Below are positions 15,618 through 23,144 of a DNA stretch of 44,409 bases, in pieces. The position numbers were made by a program, and so were the translations under genes. A model generated the notes under the pieces. That model saw only the letters and a program-made list of their open reading frames with translations, was not told the DNA's origin and ran no database searches. Location: NCBI GenBank assembly GCA_047517485.1, contig JAKZSU010000231.1:1-44409 (forward strand), given 5' to 3'. Each line of letters begins with the position of its first letter. The first letter of the stretch is position 1. Source of the DNA: JAKZSU01 sp047517485 (GTDB lineage: Bacteria; Pseudomonadota; Alphaproteobacteria; UBA7887).

Positions 15618-16772
15618 TCAGCGTTCGGTCAACTTGAGCTCGATCCGGCGATTGCGGCGGTACGCATCGTCGTTCTCTTGGCGATCGATCGGGTGGAACT
15701 CACCGAATCCGGCCGCCATCACCCGTTCCGGCGGCAATCCGGCATCGATCAGACCCTGGGCGACGGTGATCGCGCGCGCCGCCGACAATTGCCAGTTCGA
15801 CTTGAATTCAAAGGTATTGATCGGCCGTTTGTCGGTATGGCCGTCGATGCGCAGTATCCAATTGACCTCGGGAGGGATCTCCGACGAAATTTCCAGCAGC
15901 AGGCCGGCGAGATCGGCGATCTGGCGCCCGCCCTCCTCGCCCAACGTCGCCGCCCCGGTCTCGAACAACACGCCGGACTGAATGACGAAGCGATCGCCCT
16001 CGATGCTGACGTCGCTGCGCCCCGCCAGGATTTCGCCGAGACGGCCGAAGAATTCCGACTGATACCGCGACAGTTCCTCGACTTTGTTCGCCAAGGCCAC
16101 ATTGAGCCGGCTGCCGAGATCGGCGATCTGGATATTCTGGTCGGTCAACGTCGATTCGCTAATCTCGAGCGCCTGCTGAATCGAGGCAAGCTGGATGCGC
16201 AACTGGGCGATCTGGTGGTTGAGCAGCGCGACTTGGCGTTGCGCGGTGCTGGATATCCGGCGCTCTTCGGCGAGCCCGGACTGCGCGTCGGCGGTGCGAT
16301 CGCGGGCCTGGCGCTCGGTGACTTGCGCCGCCTCGACCATCGCCAGGGCGGCCGCCAGTTGCAGCTTGAGATCGTCGACGCTGGATTCAGTGTCATCGAC
16401 CGTGCTATCGGCGGTTTTAAGATCGGCGAGCAAATCCCTTTGCCGCGCCAGCAACAAGTTCACCTGGCCGGCGAGTTCATCGCGATCGGCGGTCGAGGCC
16501 TGGAGTTGCGCCGACAGCTGGGTCATCTCACCGCGCATATCGTTGTTCGCCGCCTGTTCGAGAGACAGCAGATCGGCGAGTTCGAGGACCTGGAGATTGA
16601 GCCGGGCCAACGACTCGTCGCGGCCCGACAGAATGCGGCCGAGAAAGAACTCGGCGAGCACGAAGACCACCAGCAGGAAAATCAGGACGAGCAACAGGGT
16701 CGACAGGGCGTCGACGAAGCCCGGCCAGATATTGTCGGCGGCTCGTACGTTGCGGCGACCGAGCGTTCTCAT
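15618..16772 (-). CDS. MotB/OmpA-like peptidoglycan-binding stator subunit
   Basis: A 384-residue protein. A single N-terminal membrane helix at about 18-44 carries an Asp at 21 (WPGFVDALSTLLLVL) in the position of the ion-binding Asp of MotB/ExbD. A long periplasmic coiled coil (about 50-240) follows. The C-terminal OmpA domain has RIDGHTDKRP, LSAARA, GFGEFHP and NRRIELKL. It should form an ion channel with the ExbB-like protein encoded upstream (16811-18106) and hold peptidoglycan. No flagellar genes are near. The 38-base gap to the upstream gene indicates co-transcription. Confidence 0.85.
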   Translation of the reverse strand: MRTLGRRNVRAADNIWPGFVDALSTLLLVLIFLLVVFVLAEFFLGRILSGRDESLARLNLQVLELADLLSLEQAANNDMRGEMTQLSAQLQASTADRDELAGQVNLLLARQRDLLADLKTADSTVDDTESSVDDLKLQLAAALAMVEAAQVTERQARDRTADAQSGLAEERRISSTAQRQVALLNHQIAQLRIQLASIQQALEISESTLTDQNIQIADLGSRLNVALANKVEELSRYQSEFFGRLGEILAGRSDVSIEGDRFVIQSGVLFETGAATLGEEGGRQIADLAGLLLEISSEIPPEVNWILRIDGHTDKRPINTFEFKSNWQLSAARAITVAQGLIDAGLPPERVMAAGFGEFHPIDRQENDDAYRRNRRIELKLTER

Positions 16773-16810
16773 AATCGCTTAAGGCCGATCGCGGCGGCGG
16801 GAACCATGGA

Positions 16811-18106
16811 CTATGACTCGTCTTCGCCGCGCGGCTCGCCGGTGACCCGCGTGGTGATCGGCCGCACGCTGACCCGAGGCTGCACCCGCTGCTGGCCGGG
16901 CCCTGGCGGCGCGCTTTGTGGCGCCATGGGATCGACTTCAGGTGGTGTCCGCGGCGGCGGGGCCGCCCTGCCGCTGGTGGCTTGCGCGGCCGCGGCGATG
17001 GTGCGCGCGAGCAGCTTGATTTCGCTGCGCAGCTCGCTCGCCAACTGATTGCGACCGTTTACGGTCTCTTCCAATAGCCGCGTGACATAGACGTCGAGAT
17101 TGCGGATATGACCGCGCGACGCCTCGTCGAATCCACCGCCGCTATCCGTGCCCTCGGCGAGTTTTTGCAGCACCGGCTTCATGTCCATCTGGCTTTCCAC
17201 CAGCTTGACCATGAGGTCCTGCTCGGCGCGCATCTGATCGGTGAGCGTCGCCAGCTTTTCGGTCAATTGCAGCATGTTGGTACTGGCGCCCTGGCGGTCT
17301 TCCTCGCCGCGCGACAGGGTGCGTTGAAGGCCTTCGAGCGATTCCGCGGTCTGCTCGAGCAGCGCCTGAACATAGACCGGGACCGATTGGTCGCCCTCGC
17401 CGATGCCGCCGCCGCTCGACAGCCGGGTGACACTCGACAACCACTCCTCGAGATCATTATAGAACTGGTTTTGCGCCTGGCCGGCCTGCAGGTCGAGGAA
17501 ACCGAGAACCAAGGACCCGGCAAGGCCGAACAGCGACGAGGAAAACGCGGTGCCCATGCCGCCGAGCGGCTGTTCGAGGCCGGTCTTGAGCGCGGTAAAA
17601 GTGGCGATCAGGTCGTCGTCGGCGATCGCCAGACCCTTGATCACCTGACCGACCGAACTGACGGTGTCGAGCAGGCCCCAGAATGTGCCAAGCAGGCCGA
17701 GAAAGATCAGCAGGCCGATCATATAGCGCGAAATCTCGCGCGATTCGTCGAGCCGCGAGCCGATACTGTCGAGCAGCGAGCGGGTCGCCATGGTCGACAG
17801 CATCATCTTGCCCTTGCGATCGGCCAACATCTTCGCCATCGGCGCCAACAGGCGCGGCGTCGGCTGGGTCGACAGCCACCCCTGATTGGCGCGGAAATTC
17901 TCGATCCACCGGACCTCGGGAGCGAGTCCGAGAACTTGCCGGAAACTGTAACCGATGCCGAGCACCAGCACACCGAGGATCAAGCCGTTGAGCGGCGGAT
18001 TGGCCGAAAAAGCATCGAGCAACTGGCCAAATAACACCGCGAGAACCGCGACGGCGATCACCAGGAAGGCGATCATGCGGACCAGGAAGCGACGGGGTCT
18101 ATTCAT
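16811..18106 (-). CDS. MotA/TolQ/ExbB-like proton-channel protein with long C-terminal coiled coil
   Basis: A 431-residue inner-membrane protein. Two N-terminal helices (about 9-29 and 40-57) are followed by the MotA/ExbB core: helix YMIGLLIFLGLLGTFWGLL near 140-160 and GMGTAFSSSLFGLAGSLVLG near 195-215. A cytoplasmic tail of roughly 200 residues is rich in Leu, Gln and Glu and probably coiled. The tail ends in a Pro/Arg-rich segment. With the next gene it forms a non-flagellar stator pair. Architecture resembles ZorA of Zorya defence systems and also chromosomal MotA-like proteins of Rhodospirillales. First gene of a three-gene minus-strand operon. Palindromic copy A lies in its upstream region. 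Confidence 0.82.
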   Translation of the reverse strand: MNRPRRFLVRMIAFLVIAVAVLAVLFGQLLDAFSANPPLNGLILGVLVLGIGYSFRQVLGLAPEVRWIENFRANQGWLSTQPTPRLLAPMAKMLADRKGKMMLSTMATRSLLDSIGSRLDESREISRYMIGLLIFLGLLGTFWGLLDTVSSVGQVIKGLAIADDDLIATFTALKTGLEQPLGGMGTAFSSSLFGLAGSLVLGFLDLQAGQAQNQFYNDLEEWLSSVTRLSSGGGIGEGDQSVPVYVQALLEQTAESLEGLQRTLSRGEEDRQGASTNMLQLTEKLATLTDQMRAEQDLMVKLVESQMDMKPVLQKLAEGTDSGGGFDEASRGHIRNLDVYVTRLLEETVNGRNQLASELRSEIKLLARTIAAAAQATSGRAAPPPRTPPEVDPMAPQSAPPGPGQQRVQPRVSVRPITTRVTGEPRGEDES

Positions 18107-18200
18107 AATGAGGTCTCACTGGCGGACTCGCACCTTTGCATACAGTGGCTCTCGATTCGTCGACTCATTTGGGGTGGGCCTCGCGTCGCCACCAGAGTCC

Positions 18201-18465
18201 AGAGCCAATTTAGACAACACGGAGCCGGTTTGACCGCGCTCCCGTGTGCCGTGGTTAGGAGCGTGGTGCGGCGCGATGTGTGTGCATCGGGCAAGCCGCG
18301 CGACGACGCCAGGGGCCGCGGGAGCGCGGCCTTCGGTGGGCCAAATTGGCATTTCGGGTGCGTTGCGACGCTCGGCCGATGCACCCACATCGCCCGTCGC
18401 GCCGCGCCTACCCGAAAAGCCAATTTGGCCCATCAAACCGACTCCGTGTTGCCTAAACTGGCTCT
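18201..18465. repeat. Nested palindromic element (copy A)
   Basis: 265-base element. Outer arms 18201-18233 and 18433-18465 pair at 30 of 33 positions. Inner arms 18338-18359 and 18410-18431 pair at 21 of 22. A GGCCGCG-GGAG-CGCGGCC hairpin lies at 18314-18331. Segments 18273-18290 and 18376-18393 are complementary at 17 of 18 and each can also fold as CGATG-loop-CATCG. The right end overlaps the TAG stop of the ompA-like gene by two bases. The rest of 18107-18463 (upstream of the MotA-like gene) shows nothing else recognisable. Confidence 0.88.
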
Positions 18466-19519
18466 AGTTGACCGAAATCACATCGACCCTGTCGGGAGGG
18501 CCGCTTTCGTATTTAGCGCCCAGGGCGCGAACGTCTATGCGCGTCGAACTGACACCGGAGTCGATGAGGTAGCTGCGGACCGCCAACGCCCGTGAAAGCG
18601 ACAGGCGCCGCGCCGCGCTTGCCGATCCACCGCTGCCGTCGGCGTACGCCTTCAACTGCAAACGCGCGTTCGAGTCGGCCTCGAGCGCGGCGATGACCGT
18701 GGTCAAGGCGCCGGCCGCGTTTTCCGCCAACTCGGCGCCGCCTTTTTCAAATGTGATGGTGACCGTATCGCCGCTGGTGGTGGCGGTCGGCGTGGTTTCC
18801 AGCGCCACGTCGGGGACCCGGTCGGCGGCGGCCGAGGCCGCGGCGGTCTGGGTCCGCGCGGGATCCGCTTCGGGTTCCGGCCGTGGTTCCGGCCGTGGTT
18901 CCGCCGCGACCGGCGCGGAAACGACTTTTGGTTCGGGTGCCGGTTCGGGTGCCGGTTCGGGTGCCGGCTCGGGCCTTGGCGCGGCGACGGGCTCCGGTTG
19001 GGGCTCCGGTTGGGGCTCCGGTTGGGGTTCGGGCTCTCGCACCGGCTCGACGCGCGCCGGGGGCGGCGGCGTGACCGGCACCTCGACCACCGGGGTGGGG
19101 ACCGGCTCGGGCTTCATCGGCGCGGGCTCGACGACCGCCCTGGCAACCGTGGTCGCGGGCGGTGTCCGCGGTGTCGGCGGGCGCAGCACCACCGGACCGC
19201 TGGTCATCGGAACCGGGATGGCCACCGCGGCTTGTGGGCGCGCGCGAGCGGCGGCACCGCCGATAATCATCGATCGGGGCGGCCCGGCGCTGTCATCGAA
19301 TACCGGCAGACCGTCGGGCCCGCGCCGCGCCGATACCGGCCGTGGCGTGACGGGATACGACTGCAGGGCACCGTAGAGCGCGTCCGAATTCACTTCGACG
19401 GCGGGTAGGCCGCCGCCAATAATGACCGTCTCCTGCGCACCGACCGCGCCAGCGGTGGCCAACCACAGCAGCACCGTGATCGGCCCACCGAATCTACCGA
19501 CTCGTTGGCTAGCTAACAT
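18464..19519 (-). CDS. OmpA-domain envelope protein with Pro-Glu-rich linker
   Basis: A 351-residue exported protein. Signal peptide from ATG 19519 (ITVLLWLATAGAVGA then QETV). Residues about 110-230 form a Pro/Glu/Ala linker with PEPQ and PEPA tandem repeats, long enough to span part of the periplasm. The C-terminal OmpA-like domain (about 245-351) has FEKGGAELAENAAG, LQLKAYADGSGGSASAARRL, LSLSRALAVRSYL and VRALGAK. The classical GHTD is AYADG here and the NRR motif reads GPPDRVDV, so peptidoglycan binding is less certain. An upstream start at 19627 is less likely because it gives no signal peptide. Last gene of the tkt-to-imp run. Confidence 0.75.
   Translation of the reverse strand: MLASQRVGRFGGPITVLLWLATAGAVGAQETVIIGGGLPAVEVNSDALYGALQSYPVTPRPVSARRGPDGLPVFDDSAGPPRSMIIGGAAARARPQAAVAIPVPMTSGPVVLRPPTPRTPPATTVARAVVEPAPMKPEPVPTPVVEVPVTPPPPARVEPVREPEPQPEPQPEPQPEPVAAPRPEPAPEPAPEPAPEPKVVSAPVAAEPRPEPRPEPEADPARTQTAAASAAADRVPDVALETTPTATTSGDTVTITFEKGGAELAENAAGALTTVIAALEADSNARLQLKAYADGSGGSASAARRLSLSRALAVRSYLIDSGVSSTRIDVRALGAKYESGPPDRVDVISVN
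18930..19025. repeat. Two 12-base tandem repeat arrays
   Basis: GGTTCGGGTGCC is repeated three times and partly a fourth (18930-18973), and GGCTCCGGTTGG three times (18990-19025). On the coding strand they encode PEPA and PEPQ units of the linker. The perfect 12-base periods keep the frame, so copy number may vary between strains and change linker length. Confidence 0.85.
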
Positions 19520-19630
19520 AATTTGATTCCCGTCGATATCCCGCTCGTCATAGGTCGAACTTCGGGCGATCCAAAACCGCCCGACACGTAATTGGAGGAC
19601 AATAGCCACCCCGGCCGCGCCGAACAACCG

Positions 19631-20431
19631 TTATGCCACCGGCGGGGCGGCGGGTGACTTGGCGAGACAGGCGAGGACCGCGCGCTCGAGCCGGGTGCCG
19701 GCGGCGACGGTGGCGACCTGGTCTTCACCAAGCGAGACCGTCGATAGCATCGCGCCGGCCTCGCGGACCAGCAGGGTTCCCACATCGCCGGCGATGTCGT
19801 CGATGCCGATGGCGATCGACGCGTCGAATCGGCCGGCCGCCACATAGGCGAGATCGAGCGCCGGGGCGCCGGTTTTTCGTACCGCGGCACCGCTGGCGGA
19901 GAGCGCGGCCTCGCCGCCGCGGCCGGCGGCGGCGGGCGCCGATCCATCGACCACCACCATCGCATCATCGAGGCGATTGCGTGTGGTCGCGCGAATGCGC
20001 TGGTGGTTGGCGTAGGCGCCGGTGCCCCGGTAGGCCCAAAACAGTTCATCGCGCAACGGGTCGTAGATCGCCCCGGCAACAATGGCGCCGCGTTCGCGAA
20101 CGCCGATGATCGTCGAAAATCCCGGCAGACCGCGGCGAAAATTTTCGAGCCCGTCGAGCGGCGAGACCAGCCAGGCGTTGTCGAGCCCGTTATCGCCCTC
20201 GATCGGCGCCGCGCCACGCTGGATATAGCCGAAGCCGCGCCGCGCGCGCTGTAATTCCTTGGCGATGATCTCGCCCGATCGCCGCAGGGCCGCGGAAACG
20301 AAGCGATCCGGGCCCTTGTCGCTCTGGCTCGCCTGGAGACTGGCGATCTCGCCGAAGTCGCGATTGAGGATGCGCGCCGCTTTGTTCGCGGTCGCGGCGA
20401 TGACGTTGATGATGGGAGAACGCTGGGCCAT
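19631..20431 (-). CDS. Inositol-monophosphatase family protein, probably inactive
   Basis: A 266-residue protein aligned along its length with the IMPase/SuhB fold (NVIAATANKAARIL, GFSTIIGVRERGAIVAGAIYDPLRDELFWA). The metal-binding residues have decayed. The usual W-I-V-D-P-L-D-G-T-T-N-F reads WLVSPLDGLENF, so the first Asp is Ser. The Glu-Glu pair is replaced by Gln-Arg (GYIQRG). The early VSAAD segment reads VSAAL. The third motif keeps an Asp (DDIAGDVGTLLVREAGAML). Phosphatase activity is therefore unlikely, although the frame is intact and the gene sits 18 bases after efp, as active homologues often do. It may be a pseudoenzyme with a binding role. Confidence 0.82.
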   Translation of the reverse strand: MAQRSPIINVIAATANKAARILNRDFGEIASLQASQSDKGPDRFVSAALRRSGEIIAKELQRARRGFGYIQRGAAPIEGDNGLDNAWLVSPLDGLENFRRGLPGFSTIIGVRERGAIVAGAIYDPLRDELFWAYRGTGAYANHQRIRATTRNRLDDAMVVVDGSAPAAAGRGGEAALSASGAAVRKTGAPALDLAYVAAGRFDASIAIGIDDIAGDVGTLLVREAGAMLSTVSLGEDQVATVAAGTRLERAVLACLAKSPAAPPVA

Positions 20432-20448
20432 GGCAAACCGACTTCGGC

Positions 20449-21015
20449 TCAGTCCTTCGCGCGTTCGGCGTAGCTGCCGTCCGCGGTATTGATCACCACC
20501 CGGGTGCCGGCCTCGATATGCGGCGGCACCATCACCCGCTCGCCATTGTCGACCAGCGCCGGCTTGAAGCTGGACGCCGCCGTCTGCCCCTTGACCACCG
20601 GCTCGGTCTCGACCACCGCCATCACCACCGTATCGGCCAAGGTGATGCCGATCGGTTGATCTTCGAACAGTTCGACCTCGACCTCCATGCCCTCCTGCAG
20701 GAAAGCGCGGCCGCCGACGATCAGATCGGCGTCGACGTCGATTTGTTCGAAGGTTTCACCCTCCATCAGGGTCAGCACGTCGCCGTTGGCATAGAGATAC
20801 TGGTATTTCTTTTGTTCGAGATAGGCGCGCTCGACCGACTCGGCGGCACGAAATCGTTCATTGAGCTTGGTTCCGTCGCGCAAATGCTTGAGTTCGACCT
20901 GATTATAGGCGCCGCCCTTGCCGGGCTGAGTGGTATGGTTCTTGGTGACCCGCCACAGCGCGCCCTTGTACTCGATGACCATACCAGGACGGACGGCATT
21001 GCCGTTGATCTTCAT
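20449..21015 (-). CDS. efp: Translation elongation factor P
   Basis: A 188-residue EF-P, which relieves ribosome stalling at polyproline stretches. Three beta-barrel domains are expected. The KOW-like N-terminal domain carries the exposed Lys33 in QPGKGGAYNQ, the residue that is beta-lysylated by EpmA/EpmB in many proteobacteria. EF-P dependence is plausible locally: TolA and the OmpA-like protein carry runs of prolines. ATG start with normal length. It lies between thiE and the IMPase-like gene in a long minus-strand run. Confidence 0.97.
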   Translation of the reverse strand: MKINGNAVRPGMVIEYKGALWRVTKNHTTQPGKGGAYNQVELKHLRDGTKLNERFRAAESVERAYLEQKKYQYLYANGDVLTLMEGETFEQIDVDADLIVGGRAFLQEGMEVEVELFEDQPIGITLADTVVMAVVETEPVVKGQTAASSFKPALVDNGERVMVPPHIEAGTRVVINTADGSYAERAKD

Positions 21016-21061
21016 GGCTCACGCAGACTGAATAGGGAATGGGAAGGCGGCGCGGAACCTA

Positions 21062-21742
21062 TCACCGCGGGCCAAACGACGCAATGGCGTCGGCGATCGC
21101 GGCGTTATAGGCGCGCACCGCGGCCGCCGGGCCGTCCGGATGATCCCATACGCCCGAAATGACGGCGAGAAAATCGGCGCCGGCGGCGACCAAGGCGCCG
21201 CAATTGTCGATACCGATGCCGCCGATGGCGACGCAGGGGACGGTGACCAACTGGTTCCACCAGCGCAGGATATCGGGGTCGGCCCGGGTCGGCGGATTTT
21301 TGGTCTGGGTGGGGAAAAACGCGCCGAACGCCACATAGTCGGCGCCGGCCTCGGCCGCATCGACTCCCAAATGGCGGGAATCGTAGCAACTGACGCCGAC
21401 GATGGCGTTCGAGCCGACCACCGCTCGGGCCGCCGCGTAATCGCCGTCCTCGGCGCCGATATGTACCCCGTCGGCGCCCAGCTCGGCGGCGAGATCGGCG
21501 CGGTCGTTGACGATGAAGGCCACGTCATGAGCACGACAGACCGGCAAAAGAGCCTTCGCGGCGCGGCGAACCGCGTCGTCGTCGACATTCTTGAGGCGGA
21601 GTTGGACACTCGCGACATCGCCGCCGCCCCGCGCCGCGTCGAGCGCGGCGGCGAAGGCTTCCGGGTCGGCCTCGGCGAGACCGGGCGGGGTAATCAGATA
21701 GAGGCGGCAGGGCGCGCCCGAAGGGTCTTTGTCGCCGCTCAC
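21062..21742 (-). CDS. thiE: Thiamine-phosphate synthase
   Basis: A 226-residue TIM-barrel enzyme that joins HMP pyrophosphate and the thiazole phosphate to thiamine phosphate. Visible motifs are VQLRLKN, FIVNDRADLAAELGADGVHIGAED, VGVSCYDS, GADYVAFGAFFPTQTK and AIGGI. The start is GTG 21742, overlapping the fba stop as GTGA, so it is coupled to the aldolase gene. This link with a carbon-metabolism operon fits the need of transketolase for thiamine diphosphate. No TPP riboswitch was seen. Confidence 0.92.
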   Translation of the reverse strand: MSGDKDPSGAPCRLYLITPPGLAEADPEAFAAALDAARGGGDVASVQLRLKNVDDDAVRRAAKALLPVCRAHDVAFIVNDRADLAAELGADGVHIGAEDGDYAAARAVVGSNAIVGVSCYDSRHLGVDAAEAGADYVAFGAFFPTQTKNPPTRADPDILRWWNQLVTVPCVAIGGIGIDNCGALVAAGADFLAVISGVWDHPDGPAAAVRAYNAAIADAIASFGPR

Positions 21743-22659
21743 GCCTTGCCCTGGTAGATCTTGACGACGGTGTCGAGCAGCGCCAGCGCCTCGTCACGCG
21801 GGCGTTGGAACGAATTGCGGCCGATGATCGAGCCGGTCGCGCCGCCGTCGCGGATCTGGCGGATTTCGTCGAGCAAACCCTCGGTGCCTTTCGCCGCGCC
21901 GCCCGAGAACACCACCAGGCGGCGGCCGTTGAACGCCGATTGGACGACATGAGCGATCCGCGCCGACAGGGTCGATATGTCGATCCCCTGGGCCTCGTAG
22001 ACCTTCTTCGCTTCCGCCTGCTCGATATGATCGGTCGGCGGCTTGACCTTGATGATGTGGGCGCCGATCAAGGCGGCGATCTGCGCCGCATACGCGGTGA
22101 CGTCGATTGCCGTCTCGCCCTCTTTCGACAGGTTGCCGCCGCGCGGATAGGACCACACCACGACCACCAGGCCGACCGACTTCGCCTCGCACGCGAGCTC
22201 GCGAATTTCCTCGATCAACTCGTATTGATATTCCGAGCCGGGATAAATCGTGAAGCCGATCGCCGAACAGCCGAGACGCAGCGCGTCCTCGACCGAGGCC
22301 GTCACCGCCTGGTCCTTGACCACCGAATGGCTGTTGGCATTGTTCATCTTGAGAATGGTCGGGATCGAGCCGGCAAAACTATCGGCGCCAGACTCGATCA
22401 TCCCGAGCGGCGCCGCATAGGCGCTGAGACCGGCATCGACCGCGAGCTGATAATGGTAATGCGGATCGTACCCCGGCGGATTTGGCGCGAAGCTGCGCGC
22501 CGGGCCGTGCTCGAAGCCCTGGTCGACCGGCAGAATAACCAATTTGCCCGAACCGGCCAATTTGCCGTGCATCAGAATGCGCGCCAGATTGCCCTTGGTG
22601 CCCGGATTGTCGCTCTCGTAATTGGCCAGAATCTTACGGACCCTTTGGGTCACTTTCAT
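21739..22659 (-). CDS. fbaB: Class I fructose-bisphosphate aldolase, DhnA/archaeal type
   Basis: A 306-residue aldolase of the DhnA family, cleaving fructose-1,6-bisphosphate through a Schiff base. It has PVDQGFEHGPA near 44-54, GFTIYPGSEYQYELIEEI, and the lysine strand HIIKVKPPTD with Lys204/Lys206, of which one forms the imine. The phosphate-binding GG (VVFSGGAAKG) and a closing ATGSIIGRNSFQRP follow. This type is unrelated to the zinc class II enzyme common in proteobacteria. It is encoded with pgk, gap and tkt. Confidence 0.93.
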   Translation of the reverse strand: MKVTQRVRKILANYESDNPGTKGNLARILMHGKLAGSGKLVILPVDQGFEHGPARSFAPNPPGYDPHYHYQLAVDAGLSAYAAPLGMIESGADSFAGSIPTILKMNNANSHSVVKDQAVTASVEDALRLGCSAIGFTIYPGSEYQYELIEEIRELACEAKSVGLVVVVWSYPRGGNLSKEGETAIDVTAYAAQIAALIGAHIIKVKPPTDHIEQAEAKKVYEAQGIDISTLSARIAHVVQSAFNGRRLVVFSGGAAKGTEGLLDEIRQIRDGGATGSIIGRNSFQRPRDEALALLDTVVKIYQGKA

Positions 22660-22707
22660 ACCGCCCTCCCGTCAGTCTTCTGCCGTGGTGAATAGCTCAG
22701 CGGCGGG

Positions 22708-23127
22708 TCATTTGCAACGAGACTCGGCGGCGATCCACTCGGCGATAGCGGCGCTCGCTTGGGCATGCTCGCCGAGGTCCAAAACCGGAGCCTCGGGTTC
22801 GGCGAATACCTCCGCATCAACGGTGGCCGCCTGCTCGACGATCTTATCCCGCACCCGGCGCTCGCCGGTAAAAACCAGCCGCTTCCAGCCTATCCGCAGC
22901 GCCGCCATCGCGCGCCCGGCGTCGTCGAGGCAATGGAGGGCGACCGAGACGTCGGCATCGGGCCACCGATCACGCGCCGCCGCCACAGCCTCGGCCCAAT
23001 AGAGCGCGCCATACGCCGCGCCGGCCCACGCGGCGGTGATCGCGGTCATCGAGACATCGAGCGTGGTCGCCGATTCGAAAACCGCGTTCAATTGGTCTGG
23101 GTCGTGGACGATGATCGGCGGCGTCAT
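22708..23127 (-). CDS. Small conserved-looking protein of unknown function between fba and pgk
   Basis: A 139-residue soluble protein with Ala-rich helices, a central VSVALHCLDDAGRAMAALRI strand-helix and KRLVFTGERRVRDKIVEQAA. No signal peptide or membrane helix. I do not recognise a named domain. It lies 17 bases after pgk and 48 before fba on the same strand and has the same base composition, so it is a genuine operon member. A role in triose metabolism or its control is only inferred from position. Confidence 0.7.
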   Translation of the reverse strand: MTPPIIVHDPDQLNAVFESATTLDVSMTAITAAWAGAAYGALYWAEAVAAARDRWPDADVSVALHCLDDAGRAMAALRIGWKRLVFTGERRVRDKIVEQAATVDAEVFAEPEAPVLDLGEHAQASAAIAEWIAAESRCK

Positions 23128-23144
23128 CCGAAGCGCCTCCTAAT

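Noticed and set aside
15600..17048. 482-codon open frame on the plus strand
   Set aside because: Antisense to the MotB/OmpA-like gene; its QLEL/RRRQ-rich text is the typical shadow of a coiled-coil gene in GC-rich DNA.
14813..18106. Zorya anti-phage defence system
   Set aside because: Only a ZorAB-like architecture is present. No helicase, nuclease or other Zorya effector gene lies on either side; neighbours are housekeeping genes and repeats.
21743..22659. TPP riboswitch upstream of thiE
   Set aside because: thiE overlaps the aldolase gene by four bases, leaving no leader, and no thi-box sequence was seen.
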